From the NCBI GenBank assembly GCA_963725035.1, contig CAVRWX010000011.1, forward strand, positions 397,236-461,235: DNA of 64,000 nt, written 5' to 3'. The DNA comes from JALZKA01 sp963725035. GTDB lineage: Bacteria; Actinomycetota; Thermoleophilia; Solirubrobacterales; 70-9. Positions 8,398 through 16,698 of the stretch are shown piece after piece. Both the position numbers and the translations under genes were made by a program. Position 1 is the first letter of the stretch. Every line of letters begins with the position of its first letter. Under the pieces are notes generated by a model. It was not told the origin of the DNA. It did not search any database and was given only the letters and a program-made list of their open reading frames with translations.

Positions 8398-9141
8398 TCA
8401 GGTCAAGTCGCGCTTGGGGATCGTCGCGCGCTGCGGCGACCTGCGCCTGTGCCCGAGCGAAAGCGCCTCCGTGGGGCTCACGCTAGGCGCGGAATCTGCC
8501 GCACCACCGTCAAGCGCGACGAGATACGAAACGACTCCCGCGATGAAGGCGAGGCCGGCGACCTGCTCGATCATCACGAGGCTGCGTGCGAACGGCTCCA
8601 CCGGCACGACGTCGCTCAGGCCGGTGCTCGACAGCACCGTGAAGCTGAGGAACAGAAGCTCCATCCAAGAGCGGTCGCCTGACGCGTCGACCGCGGCCGT
8701 GAAGCTGCCCGGCTCGATCGCTTGGCAGACGGTGAACGTGTAGGCAAACGCCCAGGCGACGAGCGTGAAGATCGCGCCGACCGCGAACAGCTCGTCGCGC
8801 GTCACCACGTGGTCCTCGACGATCTGCCTGATCAGCGCCCCCGCTGCGTAGAAGTAGAGGACGGCCTCGAACGCCGACGAGTAGGGGAGAAGAGCGTCGT
8901 CGCCGGTCACCGCCTGGATCAGAAGCAGGATCGTGGCCGGGATCCCGACCAGAATCGCAACCCAGGTCAGGGCGGGCGTGTCCTGGACCGCAAGGACAAC
9001 CAGACCCAGGACCGCGATGCCGAACAGGCTGAAGAGCGCCCTCCCGGCGTCGCTTCCTTCCATGAACGGATAAAGCAGGACGCCCGCGAGCTGAGCGCCA
9101 AGAAGCACCGCGCACGGTTCCCGCCTCACAAATGACGCCAC
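8398..9141 (-). CDS. Two-pore-helix ion channel family membrane protein
   Basis: I start it at the GTG at 9141 (VASFVRREPCAV), since further upstream the frame enters the ROK promoter. The 247-residue protein has about six hydrophobic segments. The last pair brackets a pore loop FLSFTVLSSTGLSDVVPVEP, as in the Ion_trans_2 (KcsA-like) fold. The loop has S-T-G-L-S-D where potassium channels have T-V-G-Y-G-D, so selectivity is uncertain. The C-terminal ~35 residues are a basic tail. The gene is divergent from the ROK regulator. Confidence 0.72.
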   Translation of the reverse strand: MASFVRREPCAVLLGAQLAGVLLYPFMEGSDAGRALFSLFGIAVLGLVVLAVQDTPALTWVAILVGIPATILLLIQAVTGDDALLPYSSAFEAVLYFYAAGALIRQIVEDHVVTRDELFAVGAIFTLVAWAFAYTFTVCQAIEPGSFTAAVDASGDRSWMELLFLSFTVLSSTGLSDVVPVEPFARSLVMIEQVAGLAFIAGVVSYLVALDGGAADSAPSVSPTEALSLGHRRRSPQRATIPKRDLT

Positions 9142-9297
9142 GCCCGGATCGTAAGAGCGCGACCGGATCGCATCGGCGCACTTGGACCTTTTCGGAGTTT
9201 GGCGACGAGGTTTGGGCAAATCCTTACGTGCGCTGCCTGCGATAGACCGAAACTCGCACATAACCGGACGATTGATGCAGAATTTTTGCGTAAAGCC

Positions 9298-9330
9298 TTG
9301 ACAAATGCTTTCGAGTGTGAAACGAATGTC
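9298..9330 (+). promoter_or_regulatory. Promoter and candidate operator of the ROK gene
   Basis: TTGACA at 9298-9303 is a consensus -35. A weak -10 (ACGAAT) follows 18 bases later, and the ROK start codon is at 9336. The same stretch forms a dyad: GACA (9300) with TGTC (9327), and TTTC (9309) with GAAA (9319). An operator over the promoter would fit autoregulation by the ROK repressor. Confidence 0.45.
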
Positions 9331-9335
9331 GCCAG

Positions 9336-10538
9336 ATGAGTTCGAGGAGGAGCGGCTCACTCGCCTCCCTGAGGGAAGGCAACCGTCGGCTAGTCGTCGA
9401 AGCGCTGCGTGAACGCGGCCTCGCGAGCCGCGCGGAGCTTGCCCGCGCGACTGAGCTGTCGCGCTCAACGATCTCGACCATCGTCGGTGACCTGATGGAA
9501 GCCGGCCTGGTGGTCGAGCGCGACGGCCAGCCCGGCGGCGAGGCCCACGCCGGCCGCCCCGGCGTCATGGTCGCCCTCGATTCCTCCGCGGGCCTCGCGC
9601 TCGCGATCGACTTCGGGCATCGCCACCTGCGGGTCGCCGTCTCCGACCTCTCGCACACTGTCCTCGCGGAGCGCTGGCGCGAGCTCGACGTGGACCAGTC
9701 GGCGAGCGAAGGCTTGGCGGAGGCCGGCAAGTTTGTCGACGAGGTCCTGGCCGAGGCGAAGGTCGAGCGGAGCCGGGTAATCGGGGCAGTGATGGGCCTC
9801 CCAGCCCCGATCAACCGTCTCACGGGAACGGTCTGGGACTCGTCGATCCTCCCCGGCTGGGTCGGGATCGACGCGGCGGCGGAGGCCAGCTCCCGGCTCA
9901 ACCTTCCGGTCGTTGTCGAGAACGACGCGAACCTTGGCGCGCTCGCCGAGCTCACATGGGGCGCGGCGAAAGGCCGCTCCGAGGTCGCCTACCTAAAGGT
10001 CGCCTCCGGCGTCGGCGGCGGCCTCATCTCGGGCGGGCGCCTCTCGCACGGCGTCGGCGGCACGGCAGGCGAGATCGGCCACACCATCGTCGACCAGGAC
10101 GGGCCCGTGTGCCGTTGCGGCAACCATGGCTGCCTCGAGACCCTTGCGTCGGCTCGCGCCGTCGCAAACCTCCTATCCGTGAGCCGGCGCGAACAGATCT
10201 CGACGCGGCGGATGCTCGAGCTCTCGGAGGCGGGCGACGCGGCGACGCTGCGCCTGATCGGCGACGCGGGCCGCGCGCTCGGAGTTGCCGTCGCAAACCT
10301 GTGCAACATCGTCAACCCCGAAACCGTTGTGATCGGCGGCGACATGGCTCTCGCCGGCGACGTCCTGCTCGACCCCGTGCGCGAGGTCGTTCGCCGCAAC
10401 GCGATCCCCTCAGCTGCCGCCGACACCGAGATCGTCGCCGGCGTCTTGGGCGAACGCGCGGAGATGCTCGGCGCACTCGCGCTCGTGATGCACGAATCCG
10501 AGCGCTTCGCAGCCCCGGGCCTGAAAGAGGCCGCATGA
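9336..10538 (+). CDS. ROK family transcriptional regulator (NagC/XylR-like)
   Basis: The protein of 400 residues has an N-terminal winged helix-turn-helix (LASRAELARATELSRSTIST, residues ~29-48) followed by a ROK sugar-kinase-like domain. The latter shows AIDFGHRH (phosphate loop), VENDANLGAL, GVGGGLI, and the zinc motif CRCGNHGCLE. Such proteins repress sugar uptake genes and are released by the sugar. It stands first in an apparent operon with a binding protein, ATPase and permease, so it probably controls them and itself. Confidence 0.93.
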   Translation: MSSRRSGSLASLREGNRRLVVEALRERGLASRAELARATELSRSTISTIVGDLMEAGLVVERDGQPGGEAHAGRPGVMVALDSSAGLALAIDFGHRHLRVAVSDLSHTVLAERWRELDVDQSASEGLAEAGKFVDEVLAEAKVERSRVIGAVMGLPAPINRLTGTVWDSSILPGWVGIDAAAEASSRLNLPVVVENDANLGALAELTWGAAKGRSEVAYLKVASGVGGGLISGGRLSHGVGGTAGEIGHTIVDQDGPVCRCGNHGCLETLASARAVANLLSVSRREQISTRRMLELSEAGDAATLRLIGDAGRALGVAVANLCNIVNPETVVIGGDMALAGDVLLDPVREVVRRNAIPSAAADTEIVAGVLGERAEMLGALALVMHESERFAAPGLKEAA

Positions 10539-10582
10539 ACTTGCAATGCAAGACAACAAACCCCCCAACCGAAGGGAGTCCC

Positions 10583-11695
10583 ATGAGGACGCAGATGCGC
10601 TCGCTGCTCGTGGCCCTCGCCGCGCTGTGTGCAGCGCTGGTGATCGGCGCCTGCGGCGATGACGATGACGGAGGAGACTCCGGCGGCGAAGAATCAAGTG
10701 GAGGCGGAACGATCGCCTTCCTGCTGCCCGAGACCCAGACCGCGCGATATGAGGCGCTCGACAAGCCGCTGTTCGAGGCGAAGGTCGCTGAGCTTTGCCC
10801 GGACTGCGACGTTCTGTACCAGAACGCCGATCAGGACCCGGCCAAGCAGCAGCAACAGGTCGAAGCCGCGATCACCGAGGAAGTTGACGTAATGGTTCTC
10901 GACCCGGTTGACTCGACCACGGCCGGCTCGCTCGCGACGCGGGCAAAGGACGCGGGCATCCCGGTCATCTCATATGACCGTCTGATCCTCGACGCCGATC
11001 TCGACTACTACGTCCAGTTCGACAGCGTTGAGGTGGGGCGCCAGCAGGCAACGGCTCTATCTGAAGAGCTCGCTGCCAACGACGCGGCCGAGGGCCCGAT
11101 CGTGAAGATCAACGGCGATCCCAAGGACAACAACGCGACCCTGTTCAAGGAAGGCTCGAACGAGGTCTTCGAGGAAGAGGGCGTCGAGATCGCCGAGGAG
11201 GTCGACACTCCGGACTGGCTGCCAGAGAACGCGCAGCGCGAGATGGAGCAGATGATCACATCCGTTGGTGCTGACGAGATCGTCGGCGTCTACGCCGCGA
11301 ACGACGGCACCGCCGGTGGCGCCATCGCGGCGATGAAGGCCAACGGCATGGACCCGACCGAGATCCCGGTCACCGGCCAGGACGCCGAGCTGACCGCCGT
11401 CCAGCGGATCATCGCCGGCGAGCAGTTCATGACCGTCTACAAGCCGATTCAGCCGCTGGCGGAGGTCTCGGCCGAGATCGCCGTGGCAGTCGCGAACGGC
11501 GAGGAGCCCCCGGCCGATCTCATCAACAGTGAGACGGACAACGGCACCGAAGCGGTCCCGACGGCGAGCATCGACACGATTGCCGTGACGAGCGACAACG
11601 TCGCGGACACGATCATCGCCGACGAGGTGTACCCCGTCGACGAGATCTGTGCCGGCGAGTACGCCAAGGCGTGCGAGGACGCTGGTATCGAGTAG
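10583..11695 (+). CDS. Sugar ABC transporter substrate-binding lipoprotein (XylF-like)
   Basis: The start ATG at 10583 lies seven bases after GAAGGGAG. The 370-residue protein opens with a lipoprotein signal peptide ending VIGAC (lipid Cys at 24) and an acidic Ser/Gly linker. The periplasmic-binding fold then begins TIAFLLPETQTARYEALDKP, the opening usual in D-xylose binding proteins. Later motifs such as YQNADQDP, SYDRLI and VYAANDGTAGG support the XylF group. It should capture the sugar outside the membrane for the ATPase and permease encoded next. Confidence 0.92.
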   Translation: MRTQMRSLLVALAALCAALVIGACGDDDDGGDSGGEESSGGGTIAFLLPETQTARYEALDKPLFEAKVAELCPDCDVLYQNADQDPAKQQQQVEAAITEEVDVMVLDPVDSTTAGSLATRAKDAGIPVISYDRLILDADLDYYVQFDSVEVGRQQATALSEELAANDAAEGPIVKINGDPKDNNATLFKEGSNEVFEEEGVEIAEEVDTPDWLPENAQREMEQMITSVGADEIVGVYAANDGTAGGAIAAMKANGMDPTEIPVTGQDAELTAVQRIIAGEQFMTVYKPIQPLAEVSAEIAVAVANGEEPPADLINSETDNGTEAVPTASIDTIAVTSDNVADTIIADEVYPVDEICAGEYAKACEDAGIE

Positions 11696-11735
11696 TAATC
11701 CGGGTACCTGGACGCGTGAGGAGGAGACGAGAGGC

Positions 11736-12551
11736 ATGAGCGACACCACCACAGGCGGAGCGACCGCCACTCGTCCCCTTCTCACGCTGAAGGGAATGTC
11801 CAAGAGCTTCGGCGCCGTCGAAGCCATGAAGGAGGTCGACCTGGAGGTGCGGCCCGGCGAGGTCATGGGCCTCCTGGGCGACAACGGCGCCGGCAAGTCG
11901 ACCCTGATCAAGGCGATCGCGGGCGTGCAGCCGGCGGACGACGGCGAGGCGACGTTCGGGGGGCAAAGTGTCCAGCTCGACTCGCCCCAAGCCGCGACGG
12001 AACTCGGGATCGCGACCGTTTACCAGGACCTCGCGCTTTGCGAAAACCTGGACATCGTCTCCAATCTCTTCCTCGGCCAAGAGGCTTCGGGCGGCAACCG
12101 GTACGTCCTCGACGAAACTTCCATGGAACAGAAGACGTCTGAGCTCCTGGACTCGCTGGGCGTCACCACGATCCGGAGCGTTCGCACTGAGGTCGAGCGA
12201 CTTTCGGGCGGCCAGCGCCAGGCCATCGCGATCGCCCGCTCCCTCCTGGGCGAGCCAAAGATGGTCCTTCTCGACGAGCCGACCGCTGCTCTCGGCGTGG
12301 TCCAGACCGCCCACATCCTGGAGTTGATCCAGCGCCTGAGAGACAGAGGCCTCGGCGTGATCGTCATCTCCCACAACCTTGCAGACGTCTTTCAGGTTGC
12401 AGACCGCGTCACGGTGCTCAGGCTCGGGCGCGTGGCCGGCACCTTCGAGATCGGAGATTCGAGCCAGGAAGAAATCGTCGCCGCCATCACGGGGGCCGAG
12501 TTCGGCGGCGACAGCGACGGAGAGCGACCGACAGAGGAGGCTCCGTTTTGA
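11736..12551 (+). CDS. Sugar ABC transporter ATP-binding protein
   Basis: The 271-residue ATPase has Walker A GDNGAGKST (near residue 48), Q-loop VYQDLAL, signature LSGGQRQAIAIARS and Walker B MVLLDEPTAALG, then the switch His in VISHNLADV. It has a single nucleotide-binding domain, unlike the ~500-residue double-domain XylG, so it must dimerise. The last codons overlap the permease start (TTGA), which indicates translational coupling. Confidence 0.93.
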   Translation: MSDTTTGGATATRPLLTLKGMSKSFGAVEAMKEVDLEVRPGEVMGLLGDNGAGKSTLIKAIAGVQPADDGEATFGGQSVQLDSPQAATELGIATVYQDLALCENLDIVSNLFLGQEASGGNRYVLDETSMEQKTSELLDSLGVTTIRSVRTEVERLSGGQRQAIAIARSLLGEPKMVLLDEPTAALGVVQTAHILELIQRLRDRGLGVIVISHNLADVFQVADRVTVLRLGRVAGTFEIGDSSQEEIVAAITGAEFGGDSDGERPTEEAPF

Positions 12552-13756
12552 GCACCGAAGCCGAAGTCGTCACACCGGAAGCCGAGATCTCCGAGCGGAT
12601 CGCTCCCGGAGTCATGCTGCGCCGCCTGGCGCGCGGAGAGCTTGGCTCCATCCGCGTCCTCCTGGGCATCGCGGTCATCTGGACGATCTTCCAAATCGCC
12701 AACGACCGGTTCCTCTCCGCCGGCAACCTCACGAACCTCTCGCTTCAGGTCGCCGCGGTCGCGACGATCTCGATCGGCGTCGTCCTCGTGCTCCTGCTCG
12801 GCGAGATCGACCTCTCGGTCGGCGCCGTCAGCGGCCTCGGGGCGGCCGTCATGGCAGTCCTGTCCGTCAAGGAGGGGCTCGACCCAGGGCTCGCGATCCT
12901 GGCCGGCCTCGCCGTGGGCTGCGCCATCGGGATGTTCAACGGCTTCATGGTCACCACCTTCGGGATCCCGTCCTTCGTGGTCACCTTGGCGGGCCTGCTC
13001 GCCTGGCAGGGAGCGCAGTTAGCCGTATTGGGCGATACGGGCTCGGTCAACCTGCCCGACTCGATCATCACCGACCTCACGTCGACCTTCTTCGACCCGG
13101 CGGTCGGCTGGGCTCTGGCGGCGGCCGCGATCGCCGCCTACGCGGTGAGTCTCTTCATGCAACGGCGGAAGCGCGTCTCCGCAGGCCTCGAGGCCGAGCC
13201 CTTCGCCGTCGTTGTCGCACGGATCGTGCTGGTCGCCATCGCGATTCTCGCGACGGTGTACGTGCTCAACGAGGATCGCGGCGTCCCGCTTGTGGTCCTC
13301 ATCGTGGTGACTCTCACCGTTTTCTTCACCTTCCTCACCGAGCGCACGCGCTGGGGGCGCCACGTCTTCGCCGTCGGCGGCAACGAGGAGGCCGCGCGCC
13401 GCGCCGGCATCCGCGTCAACAGGATCAAGATGTCCGTATTCGCACTCGCATCGACGCTTGCGGCGGCGGGCGGCGTGCTTGCGGCTTCGCGCCTGCTTTC
13501 GGTGAATCAGCAGTCGGGCTCCGGCGACGTCCTGCTCCTCGCGATCGCGGGACCCGTCATCGCCGGCACCTCGCTCTTCGGAGGCCGGGGCTTCATCTGG
13601 TCCGCGCTTCTGGGCGCGCTCGTCATCGGGTCGATCTCGAACGGCATGGACCTGCTCGGGCTCGATTCGGATATCAAGTTCATGATCACCGGTGGCGTGC
13701 TGCTCCTGGCCGTGACGATCGACGCCGTGACCCGGCGCCAGCGCCAGTCGGCCTGA
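12548..13756 (+). CDS. Sugar ABC transporter permease (XylH/RbsC family)
   Basis: Starting at the TTG at 12548 (overlapping the ATPase stop by four bases), the 402-residue protein has about ten membrane helices. It carries the family's VLLLGEIDLSVGAVSGLGAA motif after the third helix and AVGGNEEAARRAGIRV (the ATPase-contact loop) past the middle. The C-terminus VTIDAVTRRQRQSA is cytoplasmic. With the preceding genes it completes a monosaccharide (probably xylose-like) importer. Confidence 0.93.
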   Translation: MSTEAEVVTPEAEISERIAPGVMLRRLARGELGSIRVLLGIAVIWTIFQIANDRFLSAGNLTNLSLQVAAVATISIGVVLVLLLGEIDLSVGAVSGLGAAVMAVLSVKEGLDPGLAILAGLAVGCAIGMFNGFMVTTFGIPSFVVTLAGLLAWQGAQLAVLGDTGSVNLPDSIITDLTSTFFDPAVGWALAAAAIAAYAVSLFMQRRKRVSAGLEAEPFAVVVARIVLVAIAILATVYVLNEDRGVPLVVLIVVTLTVFFTFLTERTRWGRHVFAVGGNEEAARRAGIRVNRIKMSVFALASTLAAAGGVLAASRLLSVNQQSGSGDVLLLAIAGPVIAGTSLFGGRGFIWSALLGALVIGSISNGMDLLGLDSDIKFMITGGVLLLAVTIDAVTRRQRQSA

Positions 13757-13757
13757 G

Positions 13758-14189
13758 CTAAGGCTCGATCACATTGTCCGGGTTCGGCTTCTCGCCGGCA
13801 GAGGCCTGGCTGTAATCGCCGAAGGGACCATCACGTTCGGTCACCGCGGCGCCGACGCCCTCGCTCGCGGCCAATTCGATGAACCGCTCGGCGTCCGGCG
13901 TGTTCCTCATCAGGCCGTCCAAGATCGGGCCGAGCGCCTGCGTCGAGGCGAGGCCCATGTTCTCGTAGGCCTGGTTCACGACCAGCTTCATCGCCGCGAG
14001 CTGCGAGGCACGTATCTCGGCTAGCTGCTCGGCCTGGCGGCGTACCTTCGCTTCGAGCTCCGAGAACGGGACCGACGCGTTGATGAGCTCGACCTCGGCG
14101 GCCTCGCGGCCCAGAAAGCGGCCTGCCAGTCAGTGCGTGATGGTCGCGATCCGGCCTTCGCTCTTGTACAGAATCGTCTCGTAGGTCAT
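13758..14189 (-). pseudogene. Enoyl-CoA hydratase/isomerase with internal deletion
   Basis: The ATG at 14187-14189 opens MTYETILYKSEGRIATITH, the first beta-strands of a crotonase, then meets TGA. The same frame resumes at once with LAGRFLGREAAEVELINASV, QLAAMKLVVNQAYENMGLAS and SQASAGEKPNPDNVIEP, the C-terminal part of the same family. About 140 of ~290 residues remain. The oxyanion-hole and CoA-binding core is gone, so it cannot be active. An intact but different crotonase lies at 16699-17631. Confidence 0.8.
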
Positions 14190-14220
14190 AGAATGTGGGT
14201 GTCTATCAGGGAAGGGGCGC

Positions 14221-14547
14221 ATGATGAAGGCAACGACGGCAGCGTTGGCAAGCCTCGTCGTAGCGGTTGCTCTAATCGCGCCGCCCTCCGCAGTCGCGGA
14301 CCACGGTTTCCCGCAGGATTGCGGAAGCCAGAACCGCCCGGGTGGGGGCTGGTACGACCTCGAGGGGTACAACATCGCGTGCTCGGTTGCGCGCACGTTC
14401 GCGAGGGAGTACACATACCACGGCATGCACGAGGGTCCGTGGAACTGCCACTCGAAGCCCGCCGGTTTCGAGCAGACGTATTTCTCCTGCAAGCGGTGGA
14501 AGCCCGGAGTGGGCCACCAGCACGTGATCTTCTTCATCGGCTCCTAG
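14221..14547 (+). CDS. Small secreted cysteine-containing protein
   Basis: The protein has 108 residues. A signal peptide (KATTAALASLVVAVALIAPP, cleavage near AVA-DHG) precedes an ~80-residue mature part with four cysteines at about 34, 54, 76 and 90, likely two disulfides. It is rich in aromatic residues and His (WYDLEGYNIACSVARTFAR, SCKRWKPGVGHQHVIFFIG). Small exported proteins of this C...C...WxC...C type occur widely in Solirubrobacterales as far as I recall; no function is known. Confidence 0.72.
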   Translation: MMKATTAALASLVVAVALIAPPSAVADHGFPQDCGSQNRPGGGWYDLEGYNIACSVARTFAREYTYHGMHEGPWNCHSKPAGFEQTYFSCKRWKPGVGHQHVIFFIGS

Positions 14548-14559
14548 CGGAGCCCTTAG

Positions 14560-15216
14560 CTACGGGGACGGAACGATCCGGATGTACGGGCGCGGCGACT
14601 CCCAGCCGTCGGGGTAGCGCTCCTTCGCATCCTCGTCGGAGACTGACCCGGCGATGATCACGCTCTCGCCCGGCTGCCACTGCGCCGGCGTTGCGACCTG
14701 GTTGTTCGCGGTGAGCTGGAGCGAGTCGATGACGCGCAGGACCTCGTCGAAGTTGCGGCCGGTCGTCATCGGATATATGAGGATGAGCTTGATCTTTTTG
14801 TCGGGTCCGACGACGAAGACGTTCCGCAGCGTCGCGTTCTGGGCGGGCGTGCGCTCGGTCGGGTCGCCCTCGGTGTCCGCGGGAAGCATCCCGTAGGCCT
14901 TCGAGACGCTGTAGTCCGTGTCGGCGATCATCGGATAGTTCGGCGCCGTCCCCTGGGTTTCGGCGATGTCCTCGGCCCACTTCGCGTGGTTGCCGACAGG
15001 GTCGACCGAGAGGCCGAGGATCTTGGTGTTTCGCTTCTCGAACTCTGGCTTGATCGAAGCCATGTAGCCGAGCTCCGTGGTGCAGACAGGGGTGAAGTCG
15101 CGCGGGTGGGAGAAGAGAACGGCCCAGCCGTCGCCGATCCAATCGTGGAAGCTGATCCGGCCCTCGGTGGTGTCGGCTTCGAAGTCCGGTGCGGTGTCGC
15201 CAATCGTGAGCGCCAT
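14560..15216 (-). CDS. Peroxiredoxin (1-Cys, Prx6 type)
   Basis: The 218-residue protein reduces peroxides. It begins LTIGDTAPDFEADTTEG and has the peroxidatic Cys in RDFTPVCTTELG (near residue 45) with the Prx6-specific long C-terminal arm (LQLTANNQVATPAQWQPGE, VIIAGSV). The only Cys is in that motif, so it works by the 1-Cys mechanism with an outside reductant. The ATG at 15216 is preceded by GGAGGCACC. It is encoded alone. Confidence 0.95.
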   Translation of the reverse strand: MALTIGDTAPDFEADTTEGRISFHDWIGDGWAVLFSHPRDFTPVCTTELGYMASIKPEFEKRNTKILGLSVDPVGNHAKWAEDIAETQGTAPNYPMIADTDYSVSKAYGMLPADTEGDPTERTPAQNATLRNVFVVGPDKKIKLILIYPMTTGRNFDEVLRVIDSLQLTANNQVATPAQWQPGESVIIAGSVSDEDAKERYPDGWESPRPYIRIVPSP

Positions 15217-15328
15217 GGGTGCCTCCTGGGGTTAATTCCATAAAACTAGATCGGGATTCGAGTGTAGCGCCTGACAGGCACGGCTCACGCTAAAGCAACG
15301 GGCACTCTTCGGTCGATGTGAGACCAAA

Positions 15329-16384
15329 GTGAATGTCGCCCGAAACCAGGCAGCCCCGATCATCGGTCGGGCAACGTCGGACCTCGCGCTGATGGCGCGC
15401 GTCTCGGGCGTGCTCTATCTCTGCGGCGCCTGGCTCGTCGTCATCTCCCTGGCGCTGCCGCATCCGATGTCAACCGAGGAGGGCTGGCTGAGCGCGGTGG
15501 CCCTGTTCGCGGCGCTCTGCGGCGGCATCCTCTACCGGTTCTCCGGACGGGCGACGGCCGGAGCGATCCACCTCACGCTCGCATCGGCGAGCGTCCTGGT
15601 TTCGCTCTGCGTCTATCTCTCGGGAGCGGCGGCCAGCCTCTACAGCGTCATGTTCGTCTGGGTCGTGATCGTCGGCGCGTGCATCTCGACGCGGATGGCG
15701 CTCGCCGCCCACATCGCCTGGATCCTCGTCACGTACGGTGTCGCGCTTGCGGCACTCGAGACCCAAGCCGGCGATTACTCGCCGGTCTCCCGTTTCGTCC
15801 TCACCGGGTTCGCGCTGACCGCAGCGGGCGCTGCCGTCAGCCGGCTGGTCGAGGGTCGCCGCAGCGCGGAGGCGGGGCTTCACCGCGAGATCGAGAACCG
15901 CAAGGAGCTCCAGCAGGAGCTCGAGCACCTCGCGAACCACGACCCGCTGACGGGCGTCGCCAATCGCCGGCGGCTGGCCGATCACCTCGACATGGTGATC
16001 GGCGATGCTGCACGGACCGGCGCCCCGCTATGCCTTATCTCGCTCGACCTCGATGGCTTCAAGAACTTCAACGACAAGCACGGCCACGCCGCAGGCGACC
16101 GCCTGCTCAAGTCCGCAGCATCCGCCTGGAACTCCGTCCTTCGCCAAGAGGACATGATCACAAGGATGGGTGGGGACGAGTTCCTCGTCGTCCTGCCGAA
16201 CTGCCCGCTCGATGTTTCGGAGTGGGTTGCCGCCCGGCTGCGCGAGGCGGTGCCGGAGGGCCAGTCGGCCTCGACCGGAGTCACGTCGTGGAACGGGAAG
16301 GATTCCGCCTACCAGTTCCTCCTCACCGCCGATGAGGCGCTCTATCGCACGAAGGGGAAGCGCAGCGGTACGGTTGCCGGGTGA
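15329..16384 (+). CDS. Membrane-bound diguanylate cyclase (GGDEF)
   Basis: The protein of 351 residues (GTG start) has five or six membrane helices in residues ~20-175, a short coiled coil (ENRKELQQELEHLANHDPLT), then a GGDEF domain with the intact active site MGGDEFLVVL. The inhibitory I-site RxxD (RQED) lies five residues before it. It should make cyclic di-GMP, with product inhibition. No phosphodiesterase gene is nearby. The methyltransferase remnant begins within its stop codon. Confidence 0.93.
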   Translation: MNVARNQAAPIIGRATSDLALMARVSGVLYLCGAWLVVISLALPHPMSTEEGWLSAVALFAALCGGILYRFSGRATAGAIHLTLASASVLVSLCVYLSGAAASLYSVMFVWVVIVGACISTRMALAAHIAWILVTYGVALAALETQAGDYSPVSRFVLTGFALTAAGAAVSRLVEGRRSAEAGLHREIENRKELQQELEHLANHDPLTGVANRRRLADHLDMVIGDAARTGAPLCLISLDLDGFKNFNDKHGHAAGDRLLKSAASAWNSVLRQEDMITRMGGDEFLVVLPNCPLDVSEWVAARLREAVPEGQSASTGVTSWNGKDSAYQFLLTADEALYRTKGKRSGTVAG

Positions 16385-16602
16385 GAGAAGCCGGCGAGGG
16401 GACGATGCTCGGCCGGTTCCAGGACCTGATCGAAATTCCCCACCGGTACATCGCGGCAGGCTGTCACCCGAACCGGCGCACCTGGGAGTTGATCGAGGAC
16501 TCTCCGCTCGAGGTCGAGATGATGGACCGCGGTGAGCGGCCAAAGGCGCCGCCGAGCGTCAAACCAACGATTCTCGGCAGCGCCGTTCGGCCACCGGCCT
16601 AG
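16381..16602 (+). pseudogene. C-terminal remnant of a SAM-dependent methyltransferase
   Basis: A 73-residue frame reads LGRFQDLIEIPHRYIAAGCH, PNRRTWELIEDSPLEVEMMD, and ends PKAPPSVKPTILGSAVRP. This matches the end of class I methyltransferases of the UbiE-like type (R-x-Q ... GCHxNRxT ... PxxPPxVxPxIxGxA). The SAM-binding domain is absent, because the frame begins inside the diguanylate cyclase stop. It may be a decayed fragment; a functional small protein is less likely. The family match is from memory. Confidence 0.55.
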
Positions 16603-16698
16603 TCAGGCGCTCCCGGCGGTCGCGCCCGAAGCCGCGACCTCGTGCTCGCCCTCGGCGAACTCCATGACCAGCGCTACCAGGCGGGTTCCCGCGATGGC

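Noticed and set aside
12379..13761. A 460-codon plus-strand frame over the ABC permease
   Set aside because: It is the +1 shadow of the permease, Arg-rich, with no membrane segments.
16605..16690. A short minus-strand frame ending ASGATAGSA before the crotonase stop
   Set aside because: It could be the tail of a lost gene, but it is under 30 codons with no recognisable motif.
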